DNA of 64,000 nucleotides, taken from the NCBI RefSeq assembly GCF_003626645.1, contig NZ_RBAM01000007.1:434001-498000 (forward strand). Direction: 5' to 3'. A program made the position numbers and the translations under genes. The DNA is from Streptomyces klenkii (lineage in GTDB: Bacteria > Actinomycetota > Actinomycetes > Streptomycetales > Streptomycetaceae). The notes under the pieces are model-generated. The model worked only from the letters and a program-made list of their open reading frames with translations. It was not told the DNA's origin and made no database searches. Shown piece by piece: positions 1 to 9,702 of the stretch (positions within the stretch are counted from its first letter, which is position 1; every line of letters begins with the position of its first letter).

Positions 1-2094
<2,094 letters not shown>

Positions 2095-2108
2095 CGCCGG
2101 CGCACCTA

Positions 2109-2150
2109 CGCGAAGCGGCCCCTCGCCACAGGGCGAGGGGCCGCTTCGCG
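2109..2150 (+). terminator. Perfect 19-bp hairpin after ppc
   Basis: Arms 2109-2127 and 2132-2150 are perfectly complementary around a 4-base loop. There is no T-tract, as is usual for GC-rich actinobacteria. It lies between the convergent ppc and pth genes and can serve both strands. Confidence 0.85.
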
Positions 2151-2166
2151 CATATACAGGGGGCAG

Positions 2167-2766
2167 TCAGGAGTTGTACGTGGTCTGGGCCCGCTCCAGA
2201 CCGTCCACGATCAGGGACTCCACCGCGTCCGCGGCCCGGTCGACCTGGTAGTCCAGTTCCTTCCGCTCCGTGGACGAGAAGTCCTTGAGCACGAAGTCCG
2301 CCACCTGCATCCGGCCCGGCGGCCGCCCGATCCCGAAACGTACGCGCAGATAGTCCGGACCCAGCGCCTTCGTGATCGACTTCAGGCCGTTGTGGCCGTT
2401 GTCGCCGCCGCCGAGCTTCAGCCGCAGCGTGCCGTAGTCGATGTCCAGCTCGTCGTGGACGGCGATGACCCGGTCCGCCGGCACCTTGTAGAAGTCGCGC
2501 AGCGCGGCCGTCGGCCCGCCCGACAGATTCATGAACGACATCGGCTTGGCCACCACGACCCGCCGGCTCGATGGGCCGGGCGCGCCGAGGCGGCCCTCGA
2601 CGACCTGGGCCCGCGAGGCCTTGTGCGCCTTGAACTTGGCGCCCATCCGCTCCGCGAGCAGGTCCGCGACCATGAAGCCCACGTTGTGGCGGTTGCCCGC
2701 GTACTCCGGCCCGGGGTTGCCCAGGCCCACGATCAGCCAGGGGCTGGAGTCGTCCGTCATCTGCAT
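2167..2766 (-). CDS. pth: Peptidyl-tRNA hydrolase
   Basis: Pth recycles peptidyl-tRNAs released from stalled ribosomes by cleaving the ester bond between peptide and tRNA. The 199-residue product has the family signature LIVGLGNPGPEYAGNRHNVG (residues 11-30) with the catalytic His at 27 and Asn at 28, and AVHDELD with the second catalytic Asp around residue 100. Length is normal for the family (about 190-200). The ATG at 2766 has GGAGA just upstream; a second Met two codons in is possible. It lies downstream of rplY on the same strand but is separated from it by a strong hairpin, so it probably has its own promoter. Confidence 0.95.
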   Translation of the reverse strand: MQMTDDSSPWLIVGLGNPGPEYAGNRHNVGFMVADLLAERMGAKFKAHKASRAQVVEGRLGAPGPSSRRVVVAKPMSFMNLSGGPTAALRDFYKVPADRVIAVHDELDIDYGTLRLKLGGGDNGHNGLKSITKALGPDYLRVRFGIGRPPGRMQVADFVLKDFSSTERKELDYQVDRAADAVESLIVDGLERAQTTYNS

Positions 2767-2793
2767 GTCTCCTTCATAGCCAACCGCTCAAAG

Positions 2794-2834
2794 CCGACCG
2801 CCGTCCCACTCCGGTGGAGCGGGACGGCGGTCGG
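2794..2834 (-). terminator. 14-bp hairpin between rplY and pth
   Basis: Arms 2794-2807 and 2821-2834 are perfectly complementary. It follows the rplY stop on the minus strand and suggests that rplY and pth are separate transcripts. Confidence 0.75.
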
Positions 2835-2858
2835 AAGAAAAGCCGGGTGCGGCGAGGA

Positions 2859-3434
2859 TCAGGCCTCGGTGCCCTCGGCCTCGGCCGGGGCCTCGGTCGA
2901 ACCGGCGACGACGTGCAGGACCACGGCGTCGGCGTCGACGGCGAGGGCGACACCGGCCGGCAGGACGACGTCCTTGGCCAGGACGGAGGCGCCGGCCTCC
3001 AGGCCCGCGATGGAGACGATGACGGCCTCGGGGATGTGGGTGGCCTCAGCCTCGACCGGCAGGGCGGTCAGGGTGTGCTCGAGCAGGTTGCCGCCGGGGG
3101 CCAGGTCGCCCTCGGTCTGGACCGGGATCTCGACGGTGACGGTCTCGCCGCGCTTCACGACCAGCAGGTCGACGTGCTCGAGGAAGCCCTTGAGGGCGTC
3201 ACGCTGGACGGCCTTGGGGATGACGAGCTCGTCGCGGCCCTCGATGTCCACGGACAGCAGGACGTTCGGGGTCTTGAGGGCCATCATCAGGTCGTGACCC
3301 GGCAGGGTGATGTGGACCGGCTCGGAACCGTGGCCGTAGACGACGGCGGGAACCTGGTTGGCGCGGCGGATGCGGCGGGCGGCACCCTTGCCGAACTCGG
3401 CACGGACCTGGGCGGGGATCTTGATCTCAGCCAT
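2859..3434 (-). CDS. rplY: 50S ribosomal protein L25 / general stress protein Ctc
   Basis: This is a two-domain L25 (TL5/Ctc) protein of 191 residues that binds 5S rRNA on the large subunit. The N-terminal domain begins MAEIKIPAQVRAEFGKGAAR and includes the conserved RRIRRANQVPAVVYG stretch (about 20-36); the beta-rich C-terminal domain begins near residue 95 and ends in the typical acidic, Ala/Glu-rich tail. The ATG at 3434 has GAGGAG eight bases upstream. Position between prs and pth is the common actinobacterial order. Ctc-type L25 is often stress-induced, but no regulatory motif was recognised here. Confidence 0.95.
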   Translation of the reverse strand: MAEIKIPAQVRAEFGKGAARRIRRANQVPAVVYGHGSEPVHITLPGHDLMMALKTPNVLLSVDIEGRDELVIPKAVQRDALKGFLEHVDLLVVKRGETVTVEIPVQTEGDLAPGGNLLEHTLTALPVEAEATHIPEAVIVSIAGLEAGASVLAKDVVLPAGVALAVDADAVVLHVVAGSTEAPAEAEGTEA

Positions 3435-3530
3435 GGTGCACTCCTCGTGAGCGGTGATCGTGGACCGTTACCCGGCCACATACGGACCTGCTACGAAGAG
3501 CGCGTCGATAACGGACCGCCGCACATGAGT

Positions 3531-3582
3531 GCGGCCTCCCTCGCCGAGCAACTCTGGGAGTGTACCCGGCGGGGGAGGCCGC
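3531..3582 (-). terminator. Long-stem hairpin after prs
   Basis: Arms 3531-3545 and 3568-3582 pair over 15 positions with one G-T pair and a 22-base loop. It lies in the 222-base gap between prs and rplY and probably terminates the glmU-prs transcript. Confidence 0.6.
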
Positions 3583-3656
3583 TCAGAAATCGATCAGGAC
3601 CCTCACGGACCCGGGCCGATCGTTTTTGCAGCCGGCAGGCTAGGGCTGCGGGAGGC

Positions 3657-4631
3657 TCACTGCTCCTCGAACAGGCTCGTCACCGAGCCGTCCTCGAAGA
3701 CCTCGCGCACGGCGCGCGCGATCGTCGGCGCGATCGACAGCACCGTGATCTTGTCGAGCTCCAGCTCGCCCGGCGTCGGCAGCGTGTTCGTGAAGACGAA
3801 CTCGCTCACCTTGGAGTTCTTCAGACGGTCCGCGGCCGGGCCCGAGAGCACGCCGTGGGTGGCCGTCACGATGACGTCCTCGGCACCGTTCGCGAACAGG
3901 GCGTCCGCGGCGGCGCAGATCGTGCCACCGGTGTCGATCATGTCGTCGACCAGGACGCAGACGCGGCCCTTCACGTCACCGACGACCTCGTGCACCGTCA
4001 CCTGGTTGGCGACATCCTTGTCACGGCGCTTGTGGACGATCGCCAGCGGCGCGCCCAGGCGGTCGCACCAGCGGTCGGCGACGCGCACGCGGCCGGCGTC
4101 CGGGGAGACGACGGTCAGCTTCTCGCGGTCGACCTTGGCGCCCACGTAGTCCGCGAGGATCGGCAGCGCGAACAGGTGGTCCACCGGGCCGTCGAAGAAG
4201 CCCTGGATCTGGTCCGTGTGCAGGTCGACCGTGAGGATCCGGTCCGCGCCCGCCGTCTTGAACAGATCGGCGATCAGGCGGGCCGAGATCGGCTCACGGC
4301 CGCGGTGCTTCTTGTCCTGACGGGCATAGCCGTAGAAGGGCACGACCACCGTGATGGAGCGGGCCGACGCGCGCTTCAGCGCGTCGAGCATGATCAGCTG
4401 CTCCATGACCCACTTGTTGATGGGAGCCGTGTGGCTCTGCATCAGGAAGCAGTCCGCGCCACGCGCCGACTCCTGGAAGCGGACGTAGATCTCGCCGTTG
4501 GCGAAGTCGAATGCCTTGGTCGGGACCAGGCCGACGCCCAGCTGGTGCGCGACCTCCTCGGCAAGCTCGGGGTGGGCGCGGCCGGAGAAGAGCATCAGCT
4601 TCTTCTCGCCGGTCGTCTTGATCCCGGTCAC
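3657..4631 (-). CDS. prs: Ribose-phosphate pyrophosphokinase (PRPP synthase)
   Basis: The 324-residue product makes PRPP from ribose 5-phosphate and ATP for nucleotide, His and Trp synthesis. Seen motifs are the ATP loop ARQDKKHRGREPISAR, the divalent-cation/flexible-loop region DLHTDQIQGFFD, and the PRPP-binding loop VDDMIDTGGT. The open frame extends 91 codons further upstream but has no conserved content; the GTG at 4631 is chosen because AAGGAGA precedes it by about 8 bases and the encoded start VTGIKTTGEKKLMLFSGRAH matches the family N-terminus. glmU lies 73 bases upstream on the same strand, the classical glmU-prs pairing. Confidence 0.96.
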   Translation of the reverse strand: MTGIKTTGEKKLMLFSGRAHPELAEEVAHQLGVGLVPTKAFDFANGEIYVRFQESARGADCFLMQSHTAPINKWVMEQLIMLDALKRASARSITVVVPFYGYARQDKKHRGREPISARLIADLFKTAGADRILTVDLHTDQIQGFFDGPVDHLFALPILADYVGAKVDREKLTVVSPDAGRVRVADRWCDRLGAPLAIVHKRRDKDVANQVTVHEVVGDVKGRVCVLVDDMIDTGGTICAAADALFANGAEDVIVTATHGVLSGPAADRLKNSKVSEFVFTNTLPTPGELELDKITVLSIAPTIARAVREVFEDGSVTSLFEEQ

Positions 4632-4704
4632 AGCACAGTCTCCTTGGATGTCGCTTTGTGTGCGCTTATCACGGTACGCCCCGCACGACGTACCCGTGTC
4701 ACGG

Positions 4705-6159
4705 TCACTGCTCGCCGTCGGTCTCCCGGTGAGCGGCGGAAGCGGCCTGTGCGGCTGCGCTTCCCGGGCGCTTACGTGCCACCCAGCCCTCGATATTCCG
4801 CTGCTGTCCACGTGCGACGGCCAGCGAACCCGGGGGCACATCCTTGGTGATGACCGAGCCGGCAGCGGTGTACGCGCCGTCCCCGATCGTGACCGGAGCC
4901 ACAAACATGTTGTCCGATCCGGTACGGCAGTGCGAGCCGATCGTGGTGTGGTGCTTGTTCACACCGTCGTAGTTCACGAAGACGCTCGCCGCGCCGATGT
5001 TGCTGTACTCGCCGATCGTCGCGTCACCGACGTAGGACAGGTGGGGCACCTTGGTGCCCTCGCCGATCTCGGCGTTCTTCATCTCGACGTACGCGCCGGC
5101 CTTCGACTTCGCGCCGAGCTTCGTGCCCGGGCGCAGGTAGGCGAAGGGGCCGACAGTGGCGCCCTCGCCGATCAGGGCCGAGTCCGCGACGGTGTTGTCC
5201 ACGCGGGCGCCCGCGCCGACGGTGGTGTCCGCCAGGCGCGTGTTCGGGCCGACCTCGCTGCCGGCGGCCAGGCTGGTGGCGCCCGTCAGCTGGGTGCCGG
5301 GGTGGACGAGCACGTCCGCCTCGAAGGAGACCGTGACGTCGATCCAGGTCGACGCCGGGTCCACGACCGTCACGCCGCTCATCATCGCCGCGTGCAGCAG
5401 CCGCTCGTTGAGCAGCTTGCGGGCCTCGGCGAGCTGGACGCGGTTGTTGATGCCGAGGATCTCCCGGTGGTCGTCCGCGACGGCCGCGCCCACCCGGTGC
5501 CCGGCCTCGCGCAGGATGCCCAGGACGTCCGTCAGGTACTCCTCGCCCTGGCTGTTGTCCGTGCGGACCTTGCCGAGGGCGTCCGTCAGCAGCTGGGCGT
5601 CGAACGCGAACACCCCGGAGTTGATCTCGCGGATCGCGCGCTGCTCGTCGCCGGCGTCCTTGTGCTCGACGATCGCCGTGACGGCGCCGGCGCCGTCGCG
5701 CACGATGCGCCCGTAGCCGGTGGAGTCGGGGACCTCGGCGGTCAGCACGGTGACGGCGTTGCCGTCGGCGGCGTGGGTGTCGCTGAGGGTCTTGAGCGTG
5801 GCGCCGGTGAGCAGCGGGGTGTCGCCGCAGACGACGACGACCGTGCCGTCGAGGACGATCCCGCTGTTCGACAGCTCTTCCAGGCCCATGCGCACGGCGT
5901 GGCCGGTGCCGTTCTGCTCGTACTGGACGGCGGTGCGGACCTCGGGGTCGATCTGCGCGAGGTGCGCGGAGACCTGCTCGCGGGCGTGCCCGACGATCAC
6001 GACGAGGTGCTCGGGGTCCAGTTCGCGGGAGGCGGCGACGACGTGGCCGACGAGGGAACGTCCGCAGATGGCGTGCAGGACCTTGGGGGTCGCCGACTTC
6101 ATGCGGGTGCCCTCACCCGCTGCGAGAACGACGACGGCTGCCGGGCGGTTGGCGCTCAC
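4705..6159 (-). CDS. glmU: Bifunctional UDP-N-acetylglucosamine pyrophosphorylase / glucosamine-1-phosphate acetyltransferase
   Basis: GlmU performs the last two steps to UDP-GlcNAc, the peptidoglycan precursor. The 484-residue protein has the nucleotidyltransferase signature VVVLAAGEGTRMKSATPKVL (residues 7-26), the substrate segment YEQNGTGHAVRMGLE, and a C-terminal left-handed beta-helix of hexapeptide repeats (about residues 260-450) with YVEMKNAEIGEGTKVPHLSY, including the catalytic His/Tyr region. The frame is open upstream through the tRNA gene, so the GTG at 6159 (AAGGG upstream, VSANRPAAVVVLAAG) is used. The Ala/Glu-rich tail is typical of Streptomyces homologues. Likely co-transcribed with prs. 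Confidence 0.96.
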   Translation of the reverse strand: MSANRPAAVVVLAAGEGTRMKSATPKVLHAICGRSLVGHVVAASRELDPEHLVVIVGHAREQVSAHLAQIDPEVRTAVQYEQNGTGHAVRMGLEELSNSGIVLDGTVVVVCGDTPLLTGATLKTLSDTHAADGNAVTVLTAEVPDSTGYGRIVRDGAGAVTAIVEHKDAGDEQRAIREINSGVFAFDAQLLTDALGKVRTDNSQGEEYLTDVLGILREAGHRVGAAVADDHREILGINNRVQLAEARKLLNERLLHAAMMSGVTVVDPASTWIDVTVSFEADVLVHPGTQLTGATSLAAGSEVGPNTRLADTTVGAGARVDNTVADSALIGEGATVGPFAYLRPGTKLGAKSKAGAYVEMKNAEIGEGTKVPHLSYVGDATIGEYSNIGAASVFVNYDGVNKHHTTIGSHCRTGSDNMFVAPVTIGDGAYTAAGSVITKDVPPGSLAVARGQQRNIEGWVARKRPGSAAAQAASAAHRETDGEQ

Positions 6160-6278
6160 GGGTGTGCCCTTCGGCTTCGGGTGGTGGACATCCGAAGGAT
6201 ACCGGTGCGTTTTACTGCTGAAACGCGGGCGGGTCCTGACCTGGGCGGTCAGGACCCGAAGTATTTCGAAACCTTGCG

Positions 6279-6350
6279 CTCCCCCGCCAGGACTCGAACC
6301 CGGACAAATGGCACCAAAAGCCACGGTGCTGCCAATTACACCACGGGGGA
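6279..6350 (-). tRNA. tRNA-Gln (anticodon TTG)
   Basis: The minus strand folds as a 72-base tRNA: acceptor arms TCCCCCG / CGGGGGA with discriminator G, D-arm GGTGTAATTGGCAGCACC, anticodon stem-loop GTGGC-TTTTGGT-GCCAT with anticodon TTG, and T-arm GTCCGGGTTCGAGTCCTGGC. CCA is not encoded. It lies 119 bases upstream of glmU on the same strand. Confidence 0.96.
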
Positions 6351-6532
6351 TGGTAGAGCTCACCAAAACGGACAAATTTCTAGATCGCCGCCTTGGCCCC
6401 CACCACTATGCCGTACCACCGGCCTCCGACGCGACGGTGCGGCTCGGCGCTTCTCCGGACGCCGCCGGCGGGGCGCCCCCGGCGGCTGCCGCCGAGGTTG
6501 TCGCGGACAGGAAAAGCCGTGGCGGGCTTCCG

Positions 6533-6538
6533 TAGTCT
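6533..6538 (+). promoter_or_regulatory. -10-like TAGTCT, probable leaderless start of the sensor kinase
   Basis: TAGTCT fits TANNNT and ends 7 bases before the ATG at 6546, the spacing of a leaderless transcript. No Shine-Dalgarno or good -35 is visible. Confidence 0.4.
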
Positions 6539-6545
6539 GGGTGGT

Positions 6546-7943
6546 ATGACCACAACGGGGGCAAACGCGGAGGCGGGCGCGCGCGGCGCGCCGGACGGGC
6601 CTTGGTGGTGGGCGCGGCGGCGGAGCATGGTGTTCGACGTCGTGCTGGCGTTGGTGTCCGCGCTGGAGTGCGCGGCGGAGGGCGCGGCGTTCGCCGGTGA
6701 TCACGGGATGCCGATGGCGCTCCCGACGCTGGTGGGGCTGCTTGTCGGTGCCACCTTGATCTTCCGGCGCCGGTGGCCGGTGGCCGTGGTGCTGCTGGGG
6801 ATCGCGATCACCCCGGCCGAGCTGGGGTTCCTGCTCGGGATCGTCGGGCTGTACACGCTGGCCGCGTCGGACGTGCCGCGCCGGCTGACGGTGATCCTGG
6901 CCGGGGTGTCCGTGCTGGGGACGTTCGCGGTCACGCTGGCGAAGTTCCACCAGAACGTGGCCGACGACGGCACCCCGCAGGACCTGTGGGCGATGCTGTT
7001 CTTCTCGGCCCTGGTGGCGCTGGGGCTCACGGCGCCCCCCGTCCTGACGGGGCTGTACGTGGGCGCGCGGCGCCGGCTGGTCGAGAGCCTGCGGGAGCGG
7101 GCGGACGGCCTGGAGCGCGAGCTGTCGCTGCTCGCGGAGCGGGCCGAGGAGCGCGCGGTCTGGGCGCGCAACGAGGAGCGGACGCGCATCGCGCGCGAGA
7201 TGCACGACGTCGTGGCGCACCGGGTGTCGCTGATGGTGGTGCACGCGGCCGCGTTGCAGGCGGTGGCGCTGAAGGACCCCGAGAAGGCCTCGCGGAACGC
7301 GGGCCTGGTGGGGGACATGGGCCGGCAGGCGCTGACCGAGCTGCGGGAGATGCTCGGGGTGCTGCGGACGTCTTCCGAGGAGTCGCTGCCCGAGGCGGCT
7401 TCGGCGCTGGACTCGCGGCGGCTGGCGGAGGTGGCCGCGGCGGCTTCGGCGCGGGTGTCCGCCGGGGTCGGTGCCGCGGGCCGGGCCGGGGCCGGTCCGG
7501 TGGACGGCGGGTCGCCGTCCGGTGACGGTCCGTGCCTGGACGGCCTGGAGGATCTCGTCGGGCAGTCGCGGGCGGCCGGGATGGTCGTGGAGCTGTCCGT
7601 GGAGGGCGAGGAGCGTGCGTACGGCGCACGGGTCGAGAGCACGGCGTACCGCGTGGTGCAGGAGGCGCTGACCAACGTCCACAAGCACGCGCCGGGGGCG
7701 AAGGCCGTCGTGCGCGTGGCGCATCGCGGGGGCGAGGTGGCGCTTCAGGTGGAGAACGGCCCGTCGGACGGCGGTGCGGCCGCGCCCGGCCTGCCGAGCG
7801 GCGGCAACGGCCTGGTGGGGATGCGCGAGCGGGTGTCGGCGCTGGGCGGTGTGTTCGTGTCGGGCGCGACGGACGCGGGTGGTTTCCGGGTGTCGGCCGT
7901 CATACCGGCGGGGGCGGCGGACGGCGTCGGCGCGGGGGCGTAG
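6546..7943 (+). CDS. Two-component sensor histidine kinase (NarL-partner, HisKA_3 type)
   Basis: This is a membrane sensor kinase of 465 residues. The N-terminal ~150 residues carry about four to five hydrophobic segments (from about residue 28), followed by a coiled linker LRERADGLERELSLLAERAE. The dimerisation/phosphoacceptor motif ERTRIAREMHDVVAHRVSLM places the acceptor His at residue 220. The ATPase domain shows the N box QEALTNVHKHAPGAK and G2 box GGNGLVGMRERVSALGG. A Gly/Ala-rich insert of about 40 residues precedes the ATPase domain. The ATG at 6546 is preferred over upstream in-frame ATGs because of the leaderless promoter and because conserved sequence starts there. No response regulator gene is adjacent, so it is an orphan kinase here. 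Confidence 0.9.
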   Translation: MTTTGANAEAGARGAPDGPWWWARRRSMVFDVVLALVSALECAAEGAAFAGDHGMPMALPTLVGLLVGATLIFRRRWPVAVVLLGIAITPAELGFLLGIVGLYTLAASDVPRRLTVILAGVSVLGTFAVTLAKFHQNVADDGTPQDLWAMLFFSALVALGLTAPPVLTGLYVGARRRLVESLRERADGLERELSLLAERAEERAVWARNEERTRIAREMHDVVAHRVSLMVVHAAALQAVALKDPEKASRNAGLVGDMGRQALTELREMLGVLRTSSEESLPEAASALDSRRLAEVAAAASARVSAGVGAAGRAGAGPVDGGSPSGDGPCLDGLEDLVGQSRAAGMVVELSVEGEERAYGARVESTAYRVVQEALTNVHKHAPGAKAVVRVAHRGGEVALQVENGPSDGGAAAPGLPSGGNGLVGMRERVSALGGVFVSGATDAGGFRVSAVIPAGAADGVGAGA

Positions 7944-8207
7944 GGCGGCGCGGGGGCGCGTGGCGGGGCCGCGGGCGCTCGGCCTTTCCGGTTCGGCGGG
8001 GTGTGTGCCGTTGTGTGACCGGTCGGCGGCGGGCTGGTTTTCGGCCGGTTCTCGCCTGGCTTTTGGCCGGTTCGTGTTGCTCCGGTCGGCGGCGTTCGTA
8101 CGGGGATCCGCGTTCATACGGGGATCCGTACGCGTACGCGTGCCCGGCTCGTACGCGTACCCGTACGGAACGGACTCGTACGCGCACCCGTACCCGTACG
8201 GAACGGA
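7944..8207. repeat. Short tandem and CGTACG-rich repeats between convergent genes
   Basis: This 264-base convergent gap is repetitive in its right half. Two 18-base units starting CGTTC and ending GGGGATCCG lie head-to-tail at 8093-8110 and 8111-8128 with one mismatch. They are followed by a CGTACGCG-rich stretch in which CCGTACGGAACGGA occurs at 8161-8174 and again at 8194-8207, 33 bases apart. No gene is supported here; the antisense (Arg-Val)n reading is an artefact of the repeats. Confidence 0.7.
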
Positions 8208-8717
8208 TCAGCGGCGTCCCGTGCCCGCCGACAGCCGCGACGGCCGGGTCCCGCTGACGAGCGTGCCGATGGCGTGGTCGATGTCCGAGCCGAGGTACCA
8301 GTCGCCGCTGTGGTCGAGGCTGTAGACGCGGCCGTGGGCGTCGATGGCGAGCAGCGCCTGCCCGTCCGCCTCCTGGCCGAGCGGGCACACGTCGGCTCCG
8401 AGCGCGCGTCCCAGGTCGGCGACGGTGCGGGCGAGGTGGAGGCCGTGCAGCGGGTCGACGTGGAAGGGCGTGGGGGCGATGTGCCGGCCCGGCCCGGTCC
8501 CGGTGATGTGCAGGCCGCCGAACTCGGCCCAGGCCTCGACGGCGGCGGGGAAGACGGTGTGCCGGTGGCCGGCGGGGGAGGAGTGGGCGCGCAGGGCGTC
8601 GGCCCAGTTCTCGGCGGCCTTGATGTCCCAGCGCCCGGGCTGCCAGCCGGCTTCGCGCAGGGCGGCGTCGACGGCGGCGGGGAAGCGGGTGGCCGCGGTG
8701 CGGTCGAAGGCGCGCAT
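8208..8717 (-). CDS. SUKH-3 domain protein, probable immunity partner of the adjacent deaminase
   Basis: The 169-residue protein fits the SUKH-3 family: REAGWQPGRW (22-31), FPAAVEAWAEFGGLHI (56-71), a middle segment ending DLGRALGADVCPLG (101-114), then LLAIDAHGRVYSLDHSGDWY (122-141). SUKH proteins act in the cytosol as immunity factors against nucleic-acid-targeting toxins. The ATG at 8717 lies 8 bases after the stop of the upstream YwqJ-type deaminase gene (8726-9301), so the two form one transcript and a likely toxin/antidote pair. The longer open frame upstream of 8717 is the shadow of the deaminase gene. No signal peptide or membrane segment. The family call is by motif recognition. Confidence 0.82.
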   Translation of the reverse strand: MRAFDRTAATRFPAAVDAALREAGWQPGRWDIKAAENWADALRAHSSPAGHRHTVFPAAVEAWAEFGGLHITGTGPGRHIAPTPFHVDPLHGLHLARTVADLGRALGADVCPLGQEADGQALLAIDAHGRVYSLDHSGDWYLGSDIDHAIGTLVSGTRPSRLSAGTGRR

Positions 8718-8725
8718 GTGGTGGT

Positions 8726-9301
8726 TCAGCCCTTGTTCTTGAGTGCGGCGGCGTTCTTGAGCGCGGCGGCCTTGGCGGGGGGCGCGGCGGGGTCGACGCT
8801 GCGTACGCCGAAGTGCGTCAGCAGGGCCGTACAGGAGCGGCAGGGCGGGGCGTACGCGCCGTGCCGGGGGTCGCCGTCCTCGCGGATGTGCCGGGCGGTG
8901 AGCTTGGCGTGCTTGAGGGCGCGCCGGGCCTCGCCGTGCGTCAGGGGTTTGCGGGCGGCACGTTTGCTGCGGGCGTTCTCGTGGGCGGTGAGGAAGCGGG
9001 TCAGGAGCAGCGCCTCGGAGCAGCGGCCGGTGAAGCGTTCGCGGCGGTCGCTGGTGAGGGTGTCGAGGAAGTCCTGGACGAGGGGGTGGAGCGCGGGAGG
9101 CACGTCGGCCTTGCCCCCGGTGCAGGTCAGCGTCTCGCCGCGGACGGACAGGGCGGCCGCGACGGCGGGCAGGATGCCGTCGCGGCGGTGCAGCAGGGCG
9201 GGGGGCCGGTCGGCGTCCTCGGTGCTCCAGCTGAGCCGCGGGTCGCCGGAGGCCGTCGTGCCGTGGTCGTCGGCCGGCGGTCGGTCCTGAGTCGTGTGCA
9301 T
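8726..9301 (-). CDS. YwqJ-related putative nucleic acid/nucleotide deaminase
   Basis: The 191-residue protein looks like a YwqJ-type member of the cytidine-deaminase-like fold. The N-terminal strands include ILPAVAAALSVRGETLT (43-59) and the substrate segment PPALHPLVQDFLDTL. Both zinc motifs are present: Cys94-Ser-Glu96 in GRCSEA (the C-x-E proton-shuttle motif) and Cys154-x-x-Cys157 in PPCRSC. A Lys/Arg-rich helical insert (about 108-140) separates them. The C-terminus carries a short repeat, AAALKNAAALKNKG. There is no signal peptide and no long toxin-delivery N-terminus, so it is a stand-alone cytosolic protein. AGGGAGGGAAG lies before the ATG at 9301. It is followed at once by the SUKH-3 gene. 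Substrate is unknown. Confidence 0.82.
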   Translation of the reverse strand: MHTTQDRPPADDHGTTASGDPRLSWSTEDADRPPALLHRRDGILPAVAAALSVRGETLTCTGGKADVPPALHPLVQDFLDTLTSDRRERFTGRCSEALLLTRFLTAHENARSKRAARKPLTHGEARRALKHAKLTARHIREDGDPRHGAYAPPCRSCTALLTHFGVRSVDPAAPPAKAAALKNAAALKNKG

Positions 9302-9702
9302 GGTGGTTCTTCCCTCCCTGCAATCCCCCTGTTGCGGGGATCAGACTGCCAAACGGGACGGCAGGTGCGGAAGTCAGGTCGGGGTTGGCGGGGTGTCGTG
9401 TGATGTTCATGGGTCGGATGGTCGGACGGTTGGGGGCGTGGCCGCTTCGGCCGGGCGGTGCTCACGGGGCGTGACGGATGGCCGTGGGCGTGCCCGCCGC
9501 CCGGCCGGGGCGGCGGGGGCGGACCTGGGCGCGGACCCTGTCTTGCGGTACCGCATAGGCTGTGCCGCACGGGGTGTTCTCGGCCATGGGGACACCGGCC
9601 GGCCGGGCCGCCCCGTGGCCCGGGCGGGGGCCCGGTGACGCGCGGCGACCGCGGCGTTCGCCGGGGCCTTTTCGGATCCACAGTCAGCAGGGGGCTTCCG
9701 CC
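9302..9702. other. 401-base divergent intergenic region of the toxin/immunity block
   Basis: It separates the minus-strand deaminase/SUKH-3 unit from the plus-strand HNH-SUKH/Imm35-deaminase-SUKH unit and must hold promoters for both. A small inverted repeat, ATCCCC (9323-9328) and GGGGAT (9336-9341), lies in the leader of the minus unit. A TAGGCT at 9556-9561 could be a plus-strand -10 box, but no matching -35 is seen. No gene is supported. Confidence 0.5.

Noticed and set aside
4632..4904. 91-codon N-terminal extension of prs
   Set aside because: No conserved residues, and a good ribosome binding site precedes the GTG at 4631.
6160..6375. 72-codon N-terminal extension of glmU
   Set aside because: It would run through the tRNA-Gln gene; the family N-terminus begins at the GTG at 6159.
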